A DNA stretch of 64,000 nt from Balneolaceae bacterium (lineage in GTDB: Bacteria; Bacteroidota; Rhodothermia; Balneolales; Balneolaceae), in the NCBI GenBank assembly GCA_017640605.1, contig JAEPQH010000008.1, positions 1-64,000 on the forward strand, in the 5' to 3' direction. The translations under genes were made by a program, and so were the position numbers. How positions within the stretch are numbered: the first letter of the stretch is position 1; the number at the start of each line of letters is the position of its first letter. A model generated the notes under the pieces. That model ran no database searches. It was not told the DNA's origin and saw nothing but the letters and a program-made list of their open reading frames with translations. Shown one piece after another: positions 1 through 8,451 of the stretch.

Positions 1-226
1 AATGTGCTTTACCATACTTCTTCTTCCACCCATGAATGCTTGATGGACTACACCCGTAAAGTTTCGCAATTTCATAGGCAGTATAACGCCCTCGCTCTAT
101 TTGTTCAATCACTTGAAGTTTAAATGCTTCACTGTATCGATGGGTAATTCGTCGTGGTTTACTGTTCATTGCTATCATGTTTTGTGTAAACCTATTTCAG
201 GATGTGACCGTGACTTTGACAGCTCA
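1..226 (-). mobile_element. IS3-type insertion sequence, end fragment (runs off left edge)
   Basis: On the minus strand a candidate terminal sequence begins at 226 with TGAGCTGTCAAAGTCACGG and leads within about 57 bases into an OrfA-type transposase start. A TG dinucleotide tip followed closely by orfA is usual for IS3-family elements. The other end, orfB and any target duplication lie outside the window, so completeness cannot be judged. The exact tip at 226 is inferred. Confidence 0.6.
2..169 (-). CDS. IS3/IS911-type transposase OrfA, N-terminal part
   Basis: The first 56 residues are visible, starting at the ATG at 169. They form a basic N-terminus followed by a helix-turn-helix of the HTH_Tnp_1 kind, with RYSEAFKLQVIEQIERG then AYEIAKLYGCSPSSIHGWKKKYG. 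In this family OrfA binds the element ends and is joined by frameshifting to the DDE catalytic OrfB. The frame is open to the window edge, so the gene is cut by the window and not necessarily broken. Confidence 0.75.
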   Translation of the reverse strand, partial: MNSKPRRITHRYSEAFKLQVIEQIERGRYTAYEIAKLYGCSPSSIHGWKKKYGKAH

Positions 227-253
227 CCATTTTTAATTTTAAATCTTGAATTT

Positions 254-1480
254 TTAATTACTCAACGCTTGCTCTAAGTCGTGGATGATGTCTTCGGCAT
301 CTTCGATTCCAACTGCCAAGCGAACCATTCCATCAGTAATTCCGGCTTCTAAACGTATTTCGGGATCCATCACCGAATGAGTCATGGAAGCAGGATGTTG
401 AATCAATGTATCAACTGTACCTAAGCTAACAGCCAGCGTACATAGCTTAACAGCATTCATAAGCGCCTTTCCGGCTTCAAATCCGCCTTTAAGTTCAAAA
501 GAAAGTACTCCACCAAACCCATTACTCATCATTTCGCAGGCCAATTCGTTTTGAGGATGTGATTTCAATCCCGGATACCAAACGCATTCTACCGCCGGGT
601 GCATTTCAAGAAATTGTGCCACTTTCATTCCATTTTCGGCATGTTTTTGCATGCGAAGTGGCAAGGTTTTAATGCCATTACTCAGTAACCATGCATCCAT
701 AGGAGCAGCGATTCCACCTAAATTCTTGCGAAATTTGTGCAAGTGTGTTTCCTCGATCAACTCTGATTTAAGAACCAACGCCCCACCAATCACAGAACCA
801 TGTCCGCCTAAATATTTGGTGGTAGAATGGGCAACAATATCAGCACCATATTTTATTGGTTGTATGTGAAATGGCGTTGCAAACGTATTATCAACCATCA
901 ACAGCGCACCATGTTGATGTGCCAGCGCAGAAATTTGTTCGATATCAGCAATCGTCATAGTAGGATTAGCGATACTCTCAATGTATACAAGTTTGGTAGA
1001 TGGATTTTGCTTCAATTCCATTTCCAATAAAAACAAATCGCTCATATCTACAAACGAGCGACTCATACCTAACTCTGGTGCCTCTAAATCCAAAAACTGA
1101 CTGGTACAGCCATATAGTGCATCTTGTGCAATTATATGTCCACCTCTGGCTGCAGCGATAATCCCCGTTGTAATGGCCGCCATTCCACTTCCAAAAGCCA
1201 TTCCGGTGTATGCATCCTGATTTGGCAAACCAAAAGACTCTAGCTCAGCAATAGCACGCTCTAATTTTTCTACCGTTGGATTTCCCAGCCGCGAATAAAT
1301 ATGCGAAGCTCCACCCTCTTCACCCTGAAAAGCTTTGGCACCTGCATCAACATCTCTGAATACAAAAGTCGACGTTTGATAAATCGGATTAATATGAGAT
1401 CCATATTGATCAAAATCACGCTCACCGGCATGAACTGCGGCAGTTGCGAAGGTAGCTTGCTTTTCTTTGGATGTAATCAT
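254..1480 (-). CDS. Methionine gamma-lyase-like PLP enzyme (Cys/Met metabolism family)
   Basis: A 408-residue trans-sulfuration family enzyme (fold-type I PLP), the usual length. The PLP lysine is K222 in AHSTTKYLGGHG. The PLP-contacting tyrosine and arginine sit in the YSRLGNPT segment near residue 62. The segment LYGCT carries a cysteine (C125) where methionine gamma-lyases have their characteristic active-site Cys. This favours L-methionine cleavage to methanethiol, ammonia and 2-oxobutyrate over cystathionine gamma-synthase. The start overlaps the stop of the upstream Lrp gene by 4 bases, so the two are probably co-transcribed and the Lrp protein is a likely local regulator. Cystathionine gamma-lyase or O-acetylhomoserine sulfhydrylase remain possible. 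Confidence 0.8.
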   Translation of the reverse strand: MITSKEKQATFATAAVHAGERDFDQYGSHINPIYQTSTFVFRDVDAGAKAFQGEEGGASHIYSRLGNPTVEKLERAIAELESFGLPNQDAYTGMAFGSGMAAITTGIIAAARGGHIIAQDALYGCTSQFLDLEAPELGMSRSFVDMSDLFLLEMELKQNPSTKLVYIESIANPTMTIADIEQISALAHQHGALLMVDNTFATPFHIQPIKYGADIVAHSTTKYLGGHGSVIGGALVLKSELIEETHLHKFRKNLGGIAAPMDAWLLSNGIKTLPLRMQKHAENGMKVAQFLEMHPAVECVWYPGLKSHPQNELACEMMSNGFGGVLSFELKGGFEAGKALMNAVKLCTLAVSLGTVDTLIQHPASMTHSVMDPEIRLEAGITDGMVRLAVGIEDAEDIIHDLEQALSN

Positions 1481-1947
1481 GGTATCGGAATGTTTGTTTG
1501 TTCTTTTATCACATTTAGCACAATGCTGGTATACATGCGTTGAACATCGGGCAAGGTTGCCAGTTTAGTTCGCATGATTCTCTCGTAGTCTTCCACATCT
1601 TTAGCAACAATGTGCAGTAGAAAATCGCCATCACCTGTAGTGTTGTAACAGGCTAGTATTTCCGGAATCGCTTTAACTTCGTTGGTAAATTCATCCAACA
1701 AACGAAGCCGGTGTGCACTTAACGTAATAGTAACGAATGCATTTAAACCCAGGTCAATTGTCTCCGGATTTACTTTCGCTTCATACCCACTAATCACTCC
1801 TTCTCTTTCGAGGCGACGAACCCGCTCAAGCGTTGGAGTGGTTGTAAGATTTATTCGTTCAGCAAGATCTTTATTGGAAATCCTTCCTTCTTTTTGAAGA
1901 ATCCTTAGAATCTCTTTGTCTACGTCGTCTAATCGTACTGTACTCAT
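1477..1947 (-). CDS. Lrp/AsnC family transcriptional regulator
   Basis: 156 residues, typical for the family. The N-terminal winged helix-turn-helix (about residues 5-60) contains DVDKEILRILQKEGRISNKD and a recognition region with TTTPTLERVRRLE. The C-terminal half is a RAM/AsnC ligand-binding domain with the NTTGDGDFLLHIVAKD stretch near residue 105. Family members form octameric or dimeric amino-acid-sensing regulators. It overlaps the start of the methionine gamma-lyase-like gene by 4 bases, suggesting control of methionine or sulfur amino acid breakdown. That target is inferred from position only. Confidence 0.9.
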   Translation of the reverse strand: MSTVRLDDVDKEILRILQKEGRISNKDLAERINLTTTPTLERVRRLEREGVISGYEAKVNPETIDLGLNAFVTITLSAHRLRLLDEFTNEVKAIPEILACYNTTGDGDFLLHIVAKDVEDYERIMRTKLATLPDVQRMYTSIVLNVIKEQTNIPIP

Positions 1948-2040
1948 TGCTAACTATATGTAATTATACTAATAAATGTGATAATCAAAAGATAGATCAT
2001 CCAATGATCAGCCATATTTTAGATAAAAACACTATATAAA

Positions 2041-2108
2041 ACAAAAAAGCAGAATATCTAACTATCTCTACACCCTTAAATGCTTTGAGACAGCAGATGA
2101 TTCTGCTT
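2041..2108 (-). terminator. Long-loop inverted repeat plus T-run downstream of fadE
   Basis: AAGCAGAAT (2047-2055) and ATTCTGCTT (2100-2108) form a perfect 9-bp stem around a 44-base loop. On the minus strand the second arm is followed directly by a T-rich run. This fits transcription termination after the fadE gene, although the loop is unusually long and may hold internal structure. Confidence 0.5.
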
Positions 2109-2129
2109 TCGTACTTAATCAGGTTCTTT

Positions 2130-4616
2130 TTAACCGACTACATCTTCCGATAAAAGCCCTTTTCCGTGCGGGGATTGCACAGTTTCAGCCATAAACTCTT
2201 GCTGGCTAAAGTCATCAACTTGAATAGCATCGTTTCGAGCAATCTCAGCTTTTCTAACTTTTTCGGCCTCTTCGCTGGTGATGATCTTCTTTTCTAATGC
2301 AGGATCAATCATATCTATGACTTTGCCTTTTGGAAGTTCACGCTTTTTAACTGCTTTGTAGAGTTTTTTGTAAATGGCATCTGCATCATGAATTAAACGC
2401 ATGGTATGTTCGTAGCGCCCAACTGCATCGGTTGGGTCATCAGCAAGGTAAATTCCACTCGTTAGATGATCGCGTTGTTCGCCCACTGTTTGCATTGCCT
2501 GTGCCACCTGATGGCCCAATTTATCTGACGGATAGGTTCCAATCGGATTTAATCTTCCCCAAACCCCGGCTAGCCGGAATACCCAACTTAATCCCGGTAC
2601 TTTGATCTCACTTAAAATGCCTTCAAAAGCCAACTGCATTTGATAGAACATGTAGTTCATGCTCCAATGAAAGAAAGCTTCATCTTCTTTTCTTCGGCCT
2701 TCTGCTTCAAATCTTCGGAGTGTTGATGCAGCCAGATACATATTACTCAGAATATCTGCATAACGGCCGGCAATCTTTTCTTTCATTTTGAGAGCGCCTC
2801 CATAAGATCCTAAAGCGATATCAGCCAAAAATGCGAAGGAGGCAGAAGCCCACGCTAACCGACGGAAATACTTAGCTGATGGACCACTTACCGGTGAACC
2901 GGCCAAGCGACCCCTAGTGAGACTAAGCAGAAATGCTCGAGCTTTATTTCTACCAACATGACCGATGTGTGCCCAGAAATTTTTATCAAACGCTTTGGCG
3001 TCACCGGAGGTTAAGGCATTAATTTCGTTAAGCGCGTAAGGATGACATCGAATTGCTCCCTGCCCGAAAATCATAAGCGTACGAGTGAGAATGTTAGCCC
3101 CTTCTACAGTAATTGCTATTGGCAAAGATATGTAGCCATTTGCAAATACGTTTCGAGGTCCTCTGGAAATTCCTGAACCACCTACAATATCCATTGCATC
3201 GTTGATGATCTCCCGAGTTCGCTCAGTAAAGTTATATTTAGCAATTGCCGTAATTACAGCTGGTTTAGCTCCTTTATCGAGTCCGCCCGTTGTGTATTTT
3301 CGGGCAGCTTCCATCATGTAGGTATAGCCACCAATTCGAGCCATCGGCTCTTCAATCCCTTCGAATTTTCCGATATTTAAACCGAACTGTTTACGGATTA
3401 GCGTATATGCACCAACTACTCTGGAAGCTAATTTTGCTCCTCCTAAACCTTGAGCAGGAAGAGAAATTCCTCGCCCAACGGCTAAGGATTCCATCAACAT
3501 TCGCCATCCGTTACCGGCACCTTCTTTTCCGCCTATAATAGCATCAATAGGCACCACTACATCATGCCCTTGTGTTGGACAGTTATAAAAAGGCACACCA
3601 AGAGGATCATGGCGTCGACCAATAACAACACCTTTTGTATTGCTAGGAATTAAAGCACAAGTGATACCAAGATCTTTTCCTCTTCCTAATAGATTTTCCG
3701 GATCGGATAACTTAAAAGCTAAGCCCAAAACGGTTGAAATTGCAGCAAGAGTGATGTACCGTTTGTTCCAATTAAGTTTAAGATAAAGTTCACCATCATC
3801 ACCTTTAATTACGATTCCATGCGCTTCCATCCCGCCCGCATCAGAACCCGCATTTGGTTCCGTGAGTGCGAAACATGGCATTTCTACTCCGGCAGCAAGT
3901 CGAGGCAGGTAATATTCTTTTTGCTCATCGGTTCCGTAGTGCATCAACAATTCGGCCGGACCTAAAGAATTTGGAACCATCACGGTGGTAGCTAGTGGCC
4001 CTGATCGTGATGCTAATTTCGCTACAATTGCACTATGGGCGGTAGCAGAAAATTCATGTCCGCCAAATTTTTTGGGGATAATTAGACCGAAGAATCCCTC
4101 TTTACGCATATACTCCCAGGCTTCATCAGGAAAATCCTTATCCACAAAAATATCCCAGTCATTTACTTTCGCGCAAAGCGCTTCCACCTGATTATCTAAA
4201 AAATCTTGTTCATCTTTTGTTAACTCAGGATATGGTTCATCGAGTATTCGTTTAAAATCCGGTTTACCCGAAAAAAGTTCGCCATCTACCCAAACGGTAC
4301 CCGCATCAATGGCAGTGCGCTCTGTTTCCGAAATGGTTGGAAGAAAATTGAGTGCGTCCATGAGTTTCATAATCGGTACGCTTACCAGTGTTCTTCGAAT
4401 TGGCGGCACATTAAATACAATGGCTAGTACCGTGTAGGTGATAGTAAGCCACACTGGAGCATCTAAACCAAATAACAGGCTGTAACCGGCTATTGCCCAA
4501 ATCCAAAGCGGACTTCCGGTATAGGCGAATACCATTGCCAAAACAATGGCAGAAACAACTACTGCTACAATGGGAAATTGATATAAAAACCCAAAGCTTT
4601 CTATAAGTGAATTCAT
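2130..4616 (-). CDS. fadE: Acyl-CoA dehydrogenase FadE
   Basis: 828 residues, close to the roughly 814 of the E. coli membrane-associated FadE. Hydrophobic segments occupy about residues 10-75, as in FadE. The acyl-CoA dehydrogenase core follows at about 140-520, with FALTEPNAGSDAG in the middle domain and DIVGGSGISRGPRN in the C-terminal helical domain. A C-terminal extension of about 300 residues is characteristic of the DUF1974-containing FadE type. It catalyses the first, FAD-dependent step of fatty acid beta-oxidation. The gene lies 10 bases after a TetR regulator on the same strand, which suggests an autoregulated degradation unit. Confidence 0.93.
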   Translation of the reverse strand: MNSLIESFGFLYQFPIVAVVVSAIVLAMVFAYTGSPLWIWAIAGYSLLFGLDAPVWLTITYTVLAIVFNVPPIRRTLVSVPIMKLMDALNFLPTISETERTAIDAGTVWVDGELFSGKPDFKRILDEPYPELTKDEQDFLDNQVEALCAKVNDWDIFVDKDFPDEAWEYMRKEGFFGLIIPKKFGGHEFSATAHSAIVAKLASRSGPLATTVMVPNSLGPAELLMHYGTDEQKEYYLPRLAAGVEMPCFALTEPNAGSDAGGMEAHGIVIKGDDGELYLKLNWNKRYITLAAISTVLGLAFKLSDPENLLGRGKDLGITCALIPSNTKGVVIGRRHDPLGVPFYNCPTQGHDVVVPIDAIIGGKEGAGNGWRMLMESLAVGRGISLPAQGLGGAKLASRVVGAYTLIRKQFGLNIGKFEGIEEPMARIGGYTYMMEAARKYTTGGLDKGAKPAVITAIAKYNFTERTREIINDAMDIVGGSGISRGPRNVFANGYISLPIAITVEGANILTRTLMIFGQGAIRCHPYALNEINALTSGDAKAFDKNFWAHIGHVGRNKARAFLLSLTRGRLAGSPVSGPSAKYFRRLAWASASFAFLADIALGSYGGALKMKEKIAGRYADILSNMYLAASTLRRFEAEGRRKEDEAFFHWSMNYMFYQMQLAFEGILSEIKVPGLSWVFRLAGVWGRLNPIGTYPSDKLGHQVAQAMQTVGEQRDHLTSGIYLADDPTDAVGRYEHTMRLIHDADAIYKKLYKAVKKRELPKGKVIDMIDPALEKKIITSEEAEKVRKAEIARNDAIQVDDFSQQEFMAETVQSPHGKGLLSEDVVG

Positions 4617-4626
4617 GATGATAAGA

Positions 4627-5229
4627 TTAGTTTGTAGTAATGCGTATTAAAAACCCTTGTACAATGTGATCGATTGACTCTTCAATAAACTCATTTCTAT
4701 CAATTCGGCTATCTAAGCGTTGATTATAAACCACGTCAATTATTCCATGAAGTTGAGCCCAGATCGAATAGGCAGCAATCATTGGATGATCCAATTCCAT
4801 TACACCTTCATCCACACCTTGTCGAATTACCGACTCAAGTAATGCGTAACCTCGACGGGCTTTTCTAAATTTCTCTTTTGGATAGCGTCCCATTGCTTCG
4901 GGACGAACCATATAGATCACCTGATATTTTTCCGGTTGGTCTAATGCGAAATCAACATAGCTACGAATGATGGCCTCAAACTTGGCTATGGTTCCGCTCA
5001 CTCGTGCCGCACCTTGTTCTATTGATGCACTCAGTTCTTCAACCGATTCTTCGATAATAGTATGCACCAAGTGATCTTTGTTTTTGAAATACAAGTAAAT
5101 ACTCGTGGCAGAAACACCAATATCTTTTCCAATTTTGCGCATCGACAGGGAATCATATCCCTTCGAAAAAAGCACATTACGACTAGCTTCGAGAATTCGA
5201 TCTCTTAAAGTTGATTGATTTTTCGACAT
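4627..5229 (-). CDS. TetR family transcriptional regulator (probable fatty acid degradation regulator)
   Basis: 200 residues. The N-terminal TetR helix-turn-helix (about 10-55) reads SLSMRKIGKDIGVSATSIYLYFKNKDHL. The C-terminal ligand domain of about 140 residues, with WAQLHGIIDVV near residue 160, resembles TetR_C_13/WHG-type domains. It sits 10 bases upstream of fadE, so a repressor responding to acyl-CoA, like the TetR-type FadR of other bacteria, is the natural guess. The ligand cannot be read from sequence. Confidence 0.88.
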   Translation of the reverse strand: MSKNQSTLRDRILEASRNVLFSKGYDSLSMRKIGKDIGVSATSIYLYFKNKDHLVHTIIEESVEELSASIEQGAARVSGTIAKFEAIIRSYVDFALDQPEKYQVIYMVRPEAMGRYPKEKFRKARRGYALLESVIRQGVDEGVMELDHPMIAAYSIWAQLHGIIDVVYNQRLDSRIDRNEFIEESIDHIVQGFLIRITTN

Positions 5230-5356
5230 CTGTACATTTGGTTAACACTGTTAAGTTACGCTATTGAAGGAGAAAATCAAGACGCTAAAACTGATTGGTA
5301 AAAAAATATTATCCTCTGAATCTTAATCACTCCTAAACGTGAGACAGAAATAAACA

Positions 5357-6304
5357 ATGCGAACCAAACTTCTAATAAGTTCACTTACGATTCTATTTAG
5401 CTTGATTAGCATTCAGCAAATCGCAATAGCTCATCCTTGGGGCGGTTTAGTTGTTGATGAAGACGGGAACATCTATTTCACCTTTACGTGCCCCATTGTT
5501 GACGAACATCATTACGCCTGTGTGTGGAAACTTGATACGGATGGAAACTTAACTCAAGTTTTAAAATCTCAAAACTCGCCATCTGATATTATCCTTGCCC
5601 GTTCTCTTAATAATCAGATTTATGCAGCTGAGCGATCAGGACAATCACCCAACTACAGAAATATTCTTTGGAGATTAGATGCCAAAGTTGACCCTCCTTA
5701 CTTCGACCGCGTAAACTCCTCAGATAATTTTCACATACAAACCTACGCTGTTGCGGATAGTGCTACACTTTATTTTGCACGCGATGGAAATCTATACAAA
5801 ACTAATAACCAATCGACGGTAAATGAGATTGAAACCGGTTACTCTTTCAGAAGAATTGATTTGCTTTCATTCGATAGTAATGGAAGTTTATATCTCGTAG
5901 CCGACAATAACTTATACAAACAAATCGATAACGAGTTTGAACTAATCACACAATCATTGAGAAAAGAAAACCCACCTAACATCCCATTTCATGGTGCAAA
6001 TATTTTGTTTGATATGTGTGTTGATGAAAATGGTACGGTTTATCTCGCCTATTACGGGAATCGAGAAATATTAAAAGTAGAGCAAAGTGGTGAAATATCC
6101 TCTTTTGTAACTGCTGAAGGGCCTTGGTCGCCGAGCGGAATCGATATTTACAACGGCGAATTGTACATATTGGAATCAACTATTGGAGATGGAGCGTGGT
6201 GGAAATTTTGGCAGCGCAACGATGACTTATTAATCCCTCGTATTCGCAAAGTTGATGTAGAGGGAAAAGTATCCACCCTTTACGAGTATCAACCGGTTGA
6301 TTAA
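5357..6304 (+). CDS. Secreted protein, probable NHL/SMP-30-like beta-propeller
   Basis: 315 residues with a signal peptide (about 1-25, ending QQIAIAHP). Recurring units of the type VDEDGNIYFTFT, DSNGSLYLVAD and VDENGTVYLAYYG are spaced about 40-60 residues apart. These are the hallmark of six-bladed NHL/SMP-30 or similar propellers. No catalytic residues stand out. The gene is alone on this strand and converges on trmB, the two stop codons overlapping by 4 bases. The function is unknown; a periplasmic binding or scaffolding role is possible. Confidence 0.7.
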   Translation: MRTKLLISSLTILFSLISIQQIAIAHPWGGLVVDEDGNIYFTFTCPIVDEHHYACVWKLDTDGNLTQVLKSQNSPSDIILARSLNNQIYAAERSGQSPNYRNILWRLDAKVDPPYFDRVNSSDNFHIQTYAVADSATLYFARDGNLYKTNNQSTVNEIETGYSFRRIDLLSFDSNGSLYLVADNNLYKQIDNEFELITQSLRKENPPNIPFHGANILFDMCVDENGTVYLAYYGNREILKVEQSGEISSFVTAEGPWSPSGIDIYNGELYILESTIGDGAWWKFWQRNDDLLIPRIRKVDVEGKVSTLYEYQPVD

Positions 6305-6957
6305 GATAAGGAGAATGATAGAAATCGAATCGTTCGTCCTCTTTCTAGGTGCAGCCCTTCGTAGTAAGTTCTGATTTGTAAGAGTGAATCATTCGGGCAG
6401 TCGCGATGTACATCTTCAACATTTCGATGTAAGGTTAATCCATGTTCCTCAATCATTTCTAAGGTATAAACATAAAGCTCAGGACTATCCGTTTTTAGAT
6501 TGATTGTACCGCCCGGTTTTAATAAAGGTCGATAAATGTCTAGAAACTTTGGGGAAGTTAGTTTTTTTCGGTCTTTTTTGAGTTGAGGATCCGGAAAGAT
6601 GATCCATATCTCATCAACCTCATTTGGAGCAAAATAATCGTACAAATGATCGATATAAGCCCTGAAGAATCTCACATTTTCTAAATTTTCCTCAAGTGCT
6701 TTTGTTGCTCCCACCCACAAACGATTGCCTTTAAGATCAAAACCTACAAAATTTTTATTTGGATACATTGATCCCATACCTACGGAATACTCACCTTTAC
6801 CGCAGGCCAATTCCAAAACAATTGGGTGATCATTTTTAAAGATTTCGGAATTCCAGGTTCCTTTTGGAAAAGGATTGGCACTGTTATATTGCTTCCATAA
6901 AAACACATTATCCATGTGTTCCAATGCCTTCATCCTTTCTTCTTTTATCTTCGGCAT
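6301..6957 (-). CDS. trmB: tRNA (guanine-N7-)-methyltransferase TrmB
   Basis: 218 residues. The SAM-binding motif ELACGKGEYSVGMG lies near residue 50 and the family signature IIFPDPQLKKDRKKLTSPKFLD near residue 117. TrmB makes m7G46 in the variable loop of tRNAs. The start ATG immediately follows the stop codon of pdxH, so it is the last gene of a redoxin-pdxH-trmB unit. The start could also be the Met at residue 9. Confidence 0.93.
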   Translation of the reverse strand: MPKIKEERMKALEHMDNVFLWKQYNSANPFPKGTWNSEIFKNDHPIVLELACGKGEYSVGMGSMYPNKNFVGFDLKGNRLWVGATKALEENLENVRFFRAYIDHLYDYFAPNEVDEIWIIFPDPQLKKDRKKLTSPKFLDIYRPLLKPGGTINLKTDSPELYVYTLEMIEEHGLTLHRNVEDVHRDCPNDSLLQIRTYYEGLHLERGRTIRFLSFSLS

Positions 6958-7626
6958 TTATGGGGATAAGCGTTTAATCTTCCAGCTTCCTTCACTAAAT
7001 GAATATGCAATCCGATCGTGTAAACGAGATGGTCTGCCTTGCCAGAACTCGAAATACGTTGGGGAAATACCATAACCACCCCAGAAACTTGGCTTTGGCA
7101 CATTTCCTTCTTCAAAAGATGCTTTCATTTTCTGAAAAGTTTCATCCAAAAATTCCCGATTTGGCACTTCTTTACTTTGATGAGATGCATGCGCTCCAAT
7201 CTGACTCATATGTGGACGAGATTTAAAGTATGCTTCGCTTTCTTCTATCGGAAGCTTTGTAGCAACGCCATCAATTCGAACTTGTCGCTCCAATTCACCC
7301 CAAAAAAAGCACATCGAAACATTAGGGTTAGCCTCGATTTCAGCGCCTTTATCACTGCCGTAGTTGGTATAAAATTTAAATGCTTTACCTTCTAAACCTT
7401 TTAGGAGAACAATTCTCGAATGCGGTTTCGACTCACCATCAACTGTAGAAAGCGTGAATGCATTGGCTTCGCTAACTTCAGCTTTTAATGCCTCTTCAAA
7501 CCAAATCTCGAATTGGGCAAAAGGATCTGCTTTTACATCTGATTCATCCAAACTATGCTTGGTATAATCGAGACGGAGTTCTTGTAGTTCTTGTTCTTTC
7601 ATTTCATCCGAAATAGTCGGGCTCAT
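6958..7626 (-). CDS. pdxH: Pyridoxamine 5'-phosphate oxidase PdxH
   Basis: About 222 residues from the ATG at 7626. An FMN-dependent oxidase that converts pyridoxamine or pyridoxine phosphate to PLP. Visible signatures are SRIVLLKG, FYTNYGSDKGAEI, FFWGELERQVRIDG and the C-terminal EFWQGRPSRLHDRIAY, which carries the conserved substrate-binding RLHDR. The reading frame extends upstream to a TTG at 7656. I prefer 7626, which has a GGAAA about 8 bases upstream. An ATG at 7602, just after the redoxin stop, is also plausible. The product supplies cofactor for PLP enzymes such as the gamma-lyase and IlvE here. Confidence 0.93.
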   Translation of the reverse strand: MSPTISDEMKEQELQELRLDYTKHSLDESDVKADPFAQFEIWFEEALKAEVSEANAFTLSTVDGESKPHSRIVLLKGLEGKAFKFYTNYGSDKGAEIEANPNVSMCFFWGELERQVRIDGVATKLPIEESEAYFKSRPHMSQIGAHASHQSKEVPNREFLDETFQKMKASFEEGNVPKPSFWGGYGISPTYFEFWQGRPSRLHDRIAYSFSEGSWKIKRLSP

Positions 7627-8185
7627 TACCCGGTTTCCATTTAATATTACAACCAATACTTGGTATTTGAGGCTCTACAGGTTGTTTTCCTTCCATGAGA
7701 GCCGCAATCGCTTCCTGCAAATCCTTACCGGTAACATCTTTACCATTCCCCGGCCTGCTATCATCGAATTGACCGCGATAAACTAACGATAGATCTGCAT
7801 CAAACAGATAGATATCAGGCGTGCAAGCTGCTTGATAAGCCTTTGCCACTTCCTGTGTTTCATCGTATAAGTATGGGAAAGGATAGTTTTCTTGCTGTGA
7901 GATTTCCCTCATCAATTCAGGTGAGTCGGCCGGATAATTCTTTACATCGTTCGAGCTGATCGCTATAAACGCAATTCCTCTTTGTATATAAGAGTTTGCA
8001 AGCTCAACTAGTTTATCATTTATGTGCTTCACGTATGGACAGTGATTGCAAATAAATAATATTACGGTGCCCTTAGATTTCTTTGTGTATTTATATAATT
8101 CTACATTACCACCAGTAACACTCGGTAATGTAAACGATGGGGCTTTTGTACCTAGCTCAACCATCGTTGATTCAACTGCTGCCAT
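7604..8185 (-). CDS. Thioredoxin-fold redoxin (AhpC/TSA-like)
   Basis: 193 residues with a redoxin/AhpC-TSA domain. Redox centre FICNHCPYVKHI (C-x-x-C near residue 46) follows a GTVILFI strand, with later QAACTPDIYLFDADLSLVYRGQFDD. No signal peptide, so a cytoplasmic thiol protein. Family members with this CNHCPYV motif are annotated as thioredoxin-family or alkyl hydroperoxide reductase-like, and their substrates are generally unknown. It is first in the unit with pdxH and trmB. Confidence 0.85.
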   Translation of the reverse strand: MAAVESTMVELGTKAPSFTLPSVTGGNVELYKYTKKSKGTVILFICNHCPYVKHINDKLVELANSYIQRGIAFIAISSNDVKNYPADSPELMREISQQENYPFPYLYDETQEVAKAYQAACTPDIYLFDADLSLVYRGQFDDSRPGNGKDVTGKDLQEAIAALMEGKQPVEPQIPSIGCNIKWKPGNEPDYFG

Positions 8186-8301
8186 TTTTTCTCTTTCTTA
8201 TGTCCTAATTATCATATTTGATGAAAGCCAATGCTTGAAGACAATATACAAAAAAAAGACGGCTAAGTCTTTCGTTGTTTGATATTTAGTAAGGTATGGA
8301 T

Positions 8302-8380
8302 ATAAAAAAACCCGATACCCAAGTGAGAAGAAATAGTGGTCATCTATGTTCTAATTAAAAATCTCGATGAGGGTATCGGG
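8302..8380 (-). terminator. Perfect 10-bp inverted repeat with 50-base loop and T-run
   Basis: CCCGATACCC (8311-8320) and GGGTATCGGG (8371-8380) are exact reverse complements separated by 50 bases. On the minus strand the second arm runs into seven Ts (8304-8310). It lies in the 266-base gap between the radical SAM gene and the redoxin gene, both leftward. A terminator for the radical SAM gene is the simplest reading. A small structured RNA or attenuator upstream of the redoxin operon is also possible. Confidence 0.55.
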
Positions 8381-8451
8381 AAGCTACACCCTAAAGACGA
8401 AGAAACAGCCAAATAGTTTCCTTGTTTACGTTAAATAATTGTAAAACAAGT

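Noticed and set aside
8302-8380. Leader-peptide attenuator, from a short frame beginning ATGACCACTATTTC inside the loop on the minus strand
   Set aside because: The peptide (MTTISSHLG...) has no run of a regulatory amino acid and no biosynthetic operon follows, so only the hairpin is reported.
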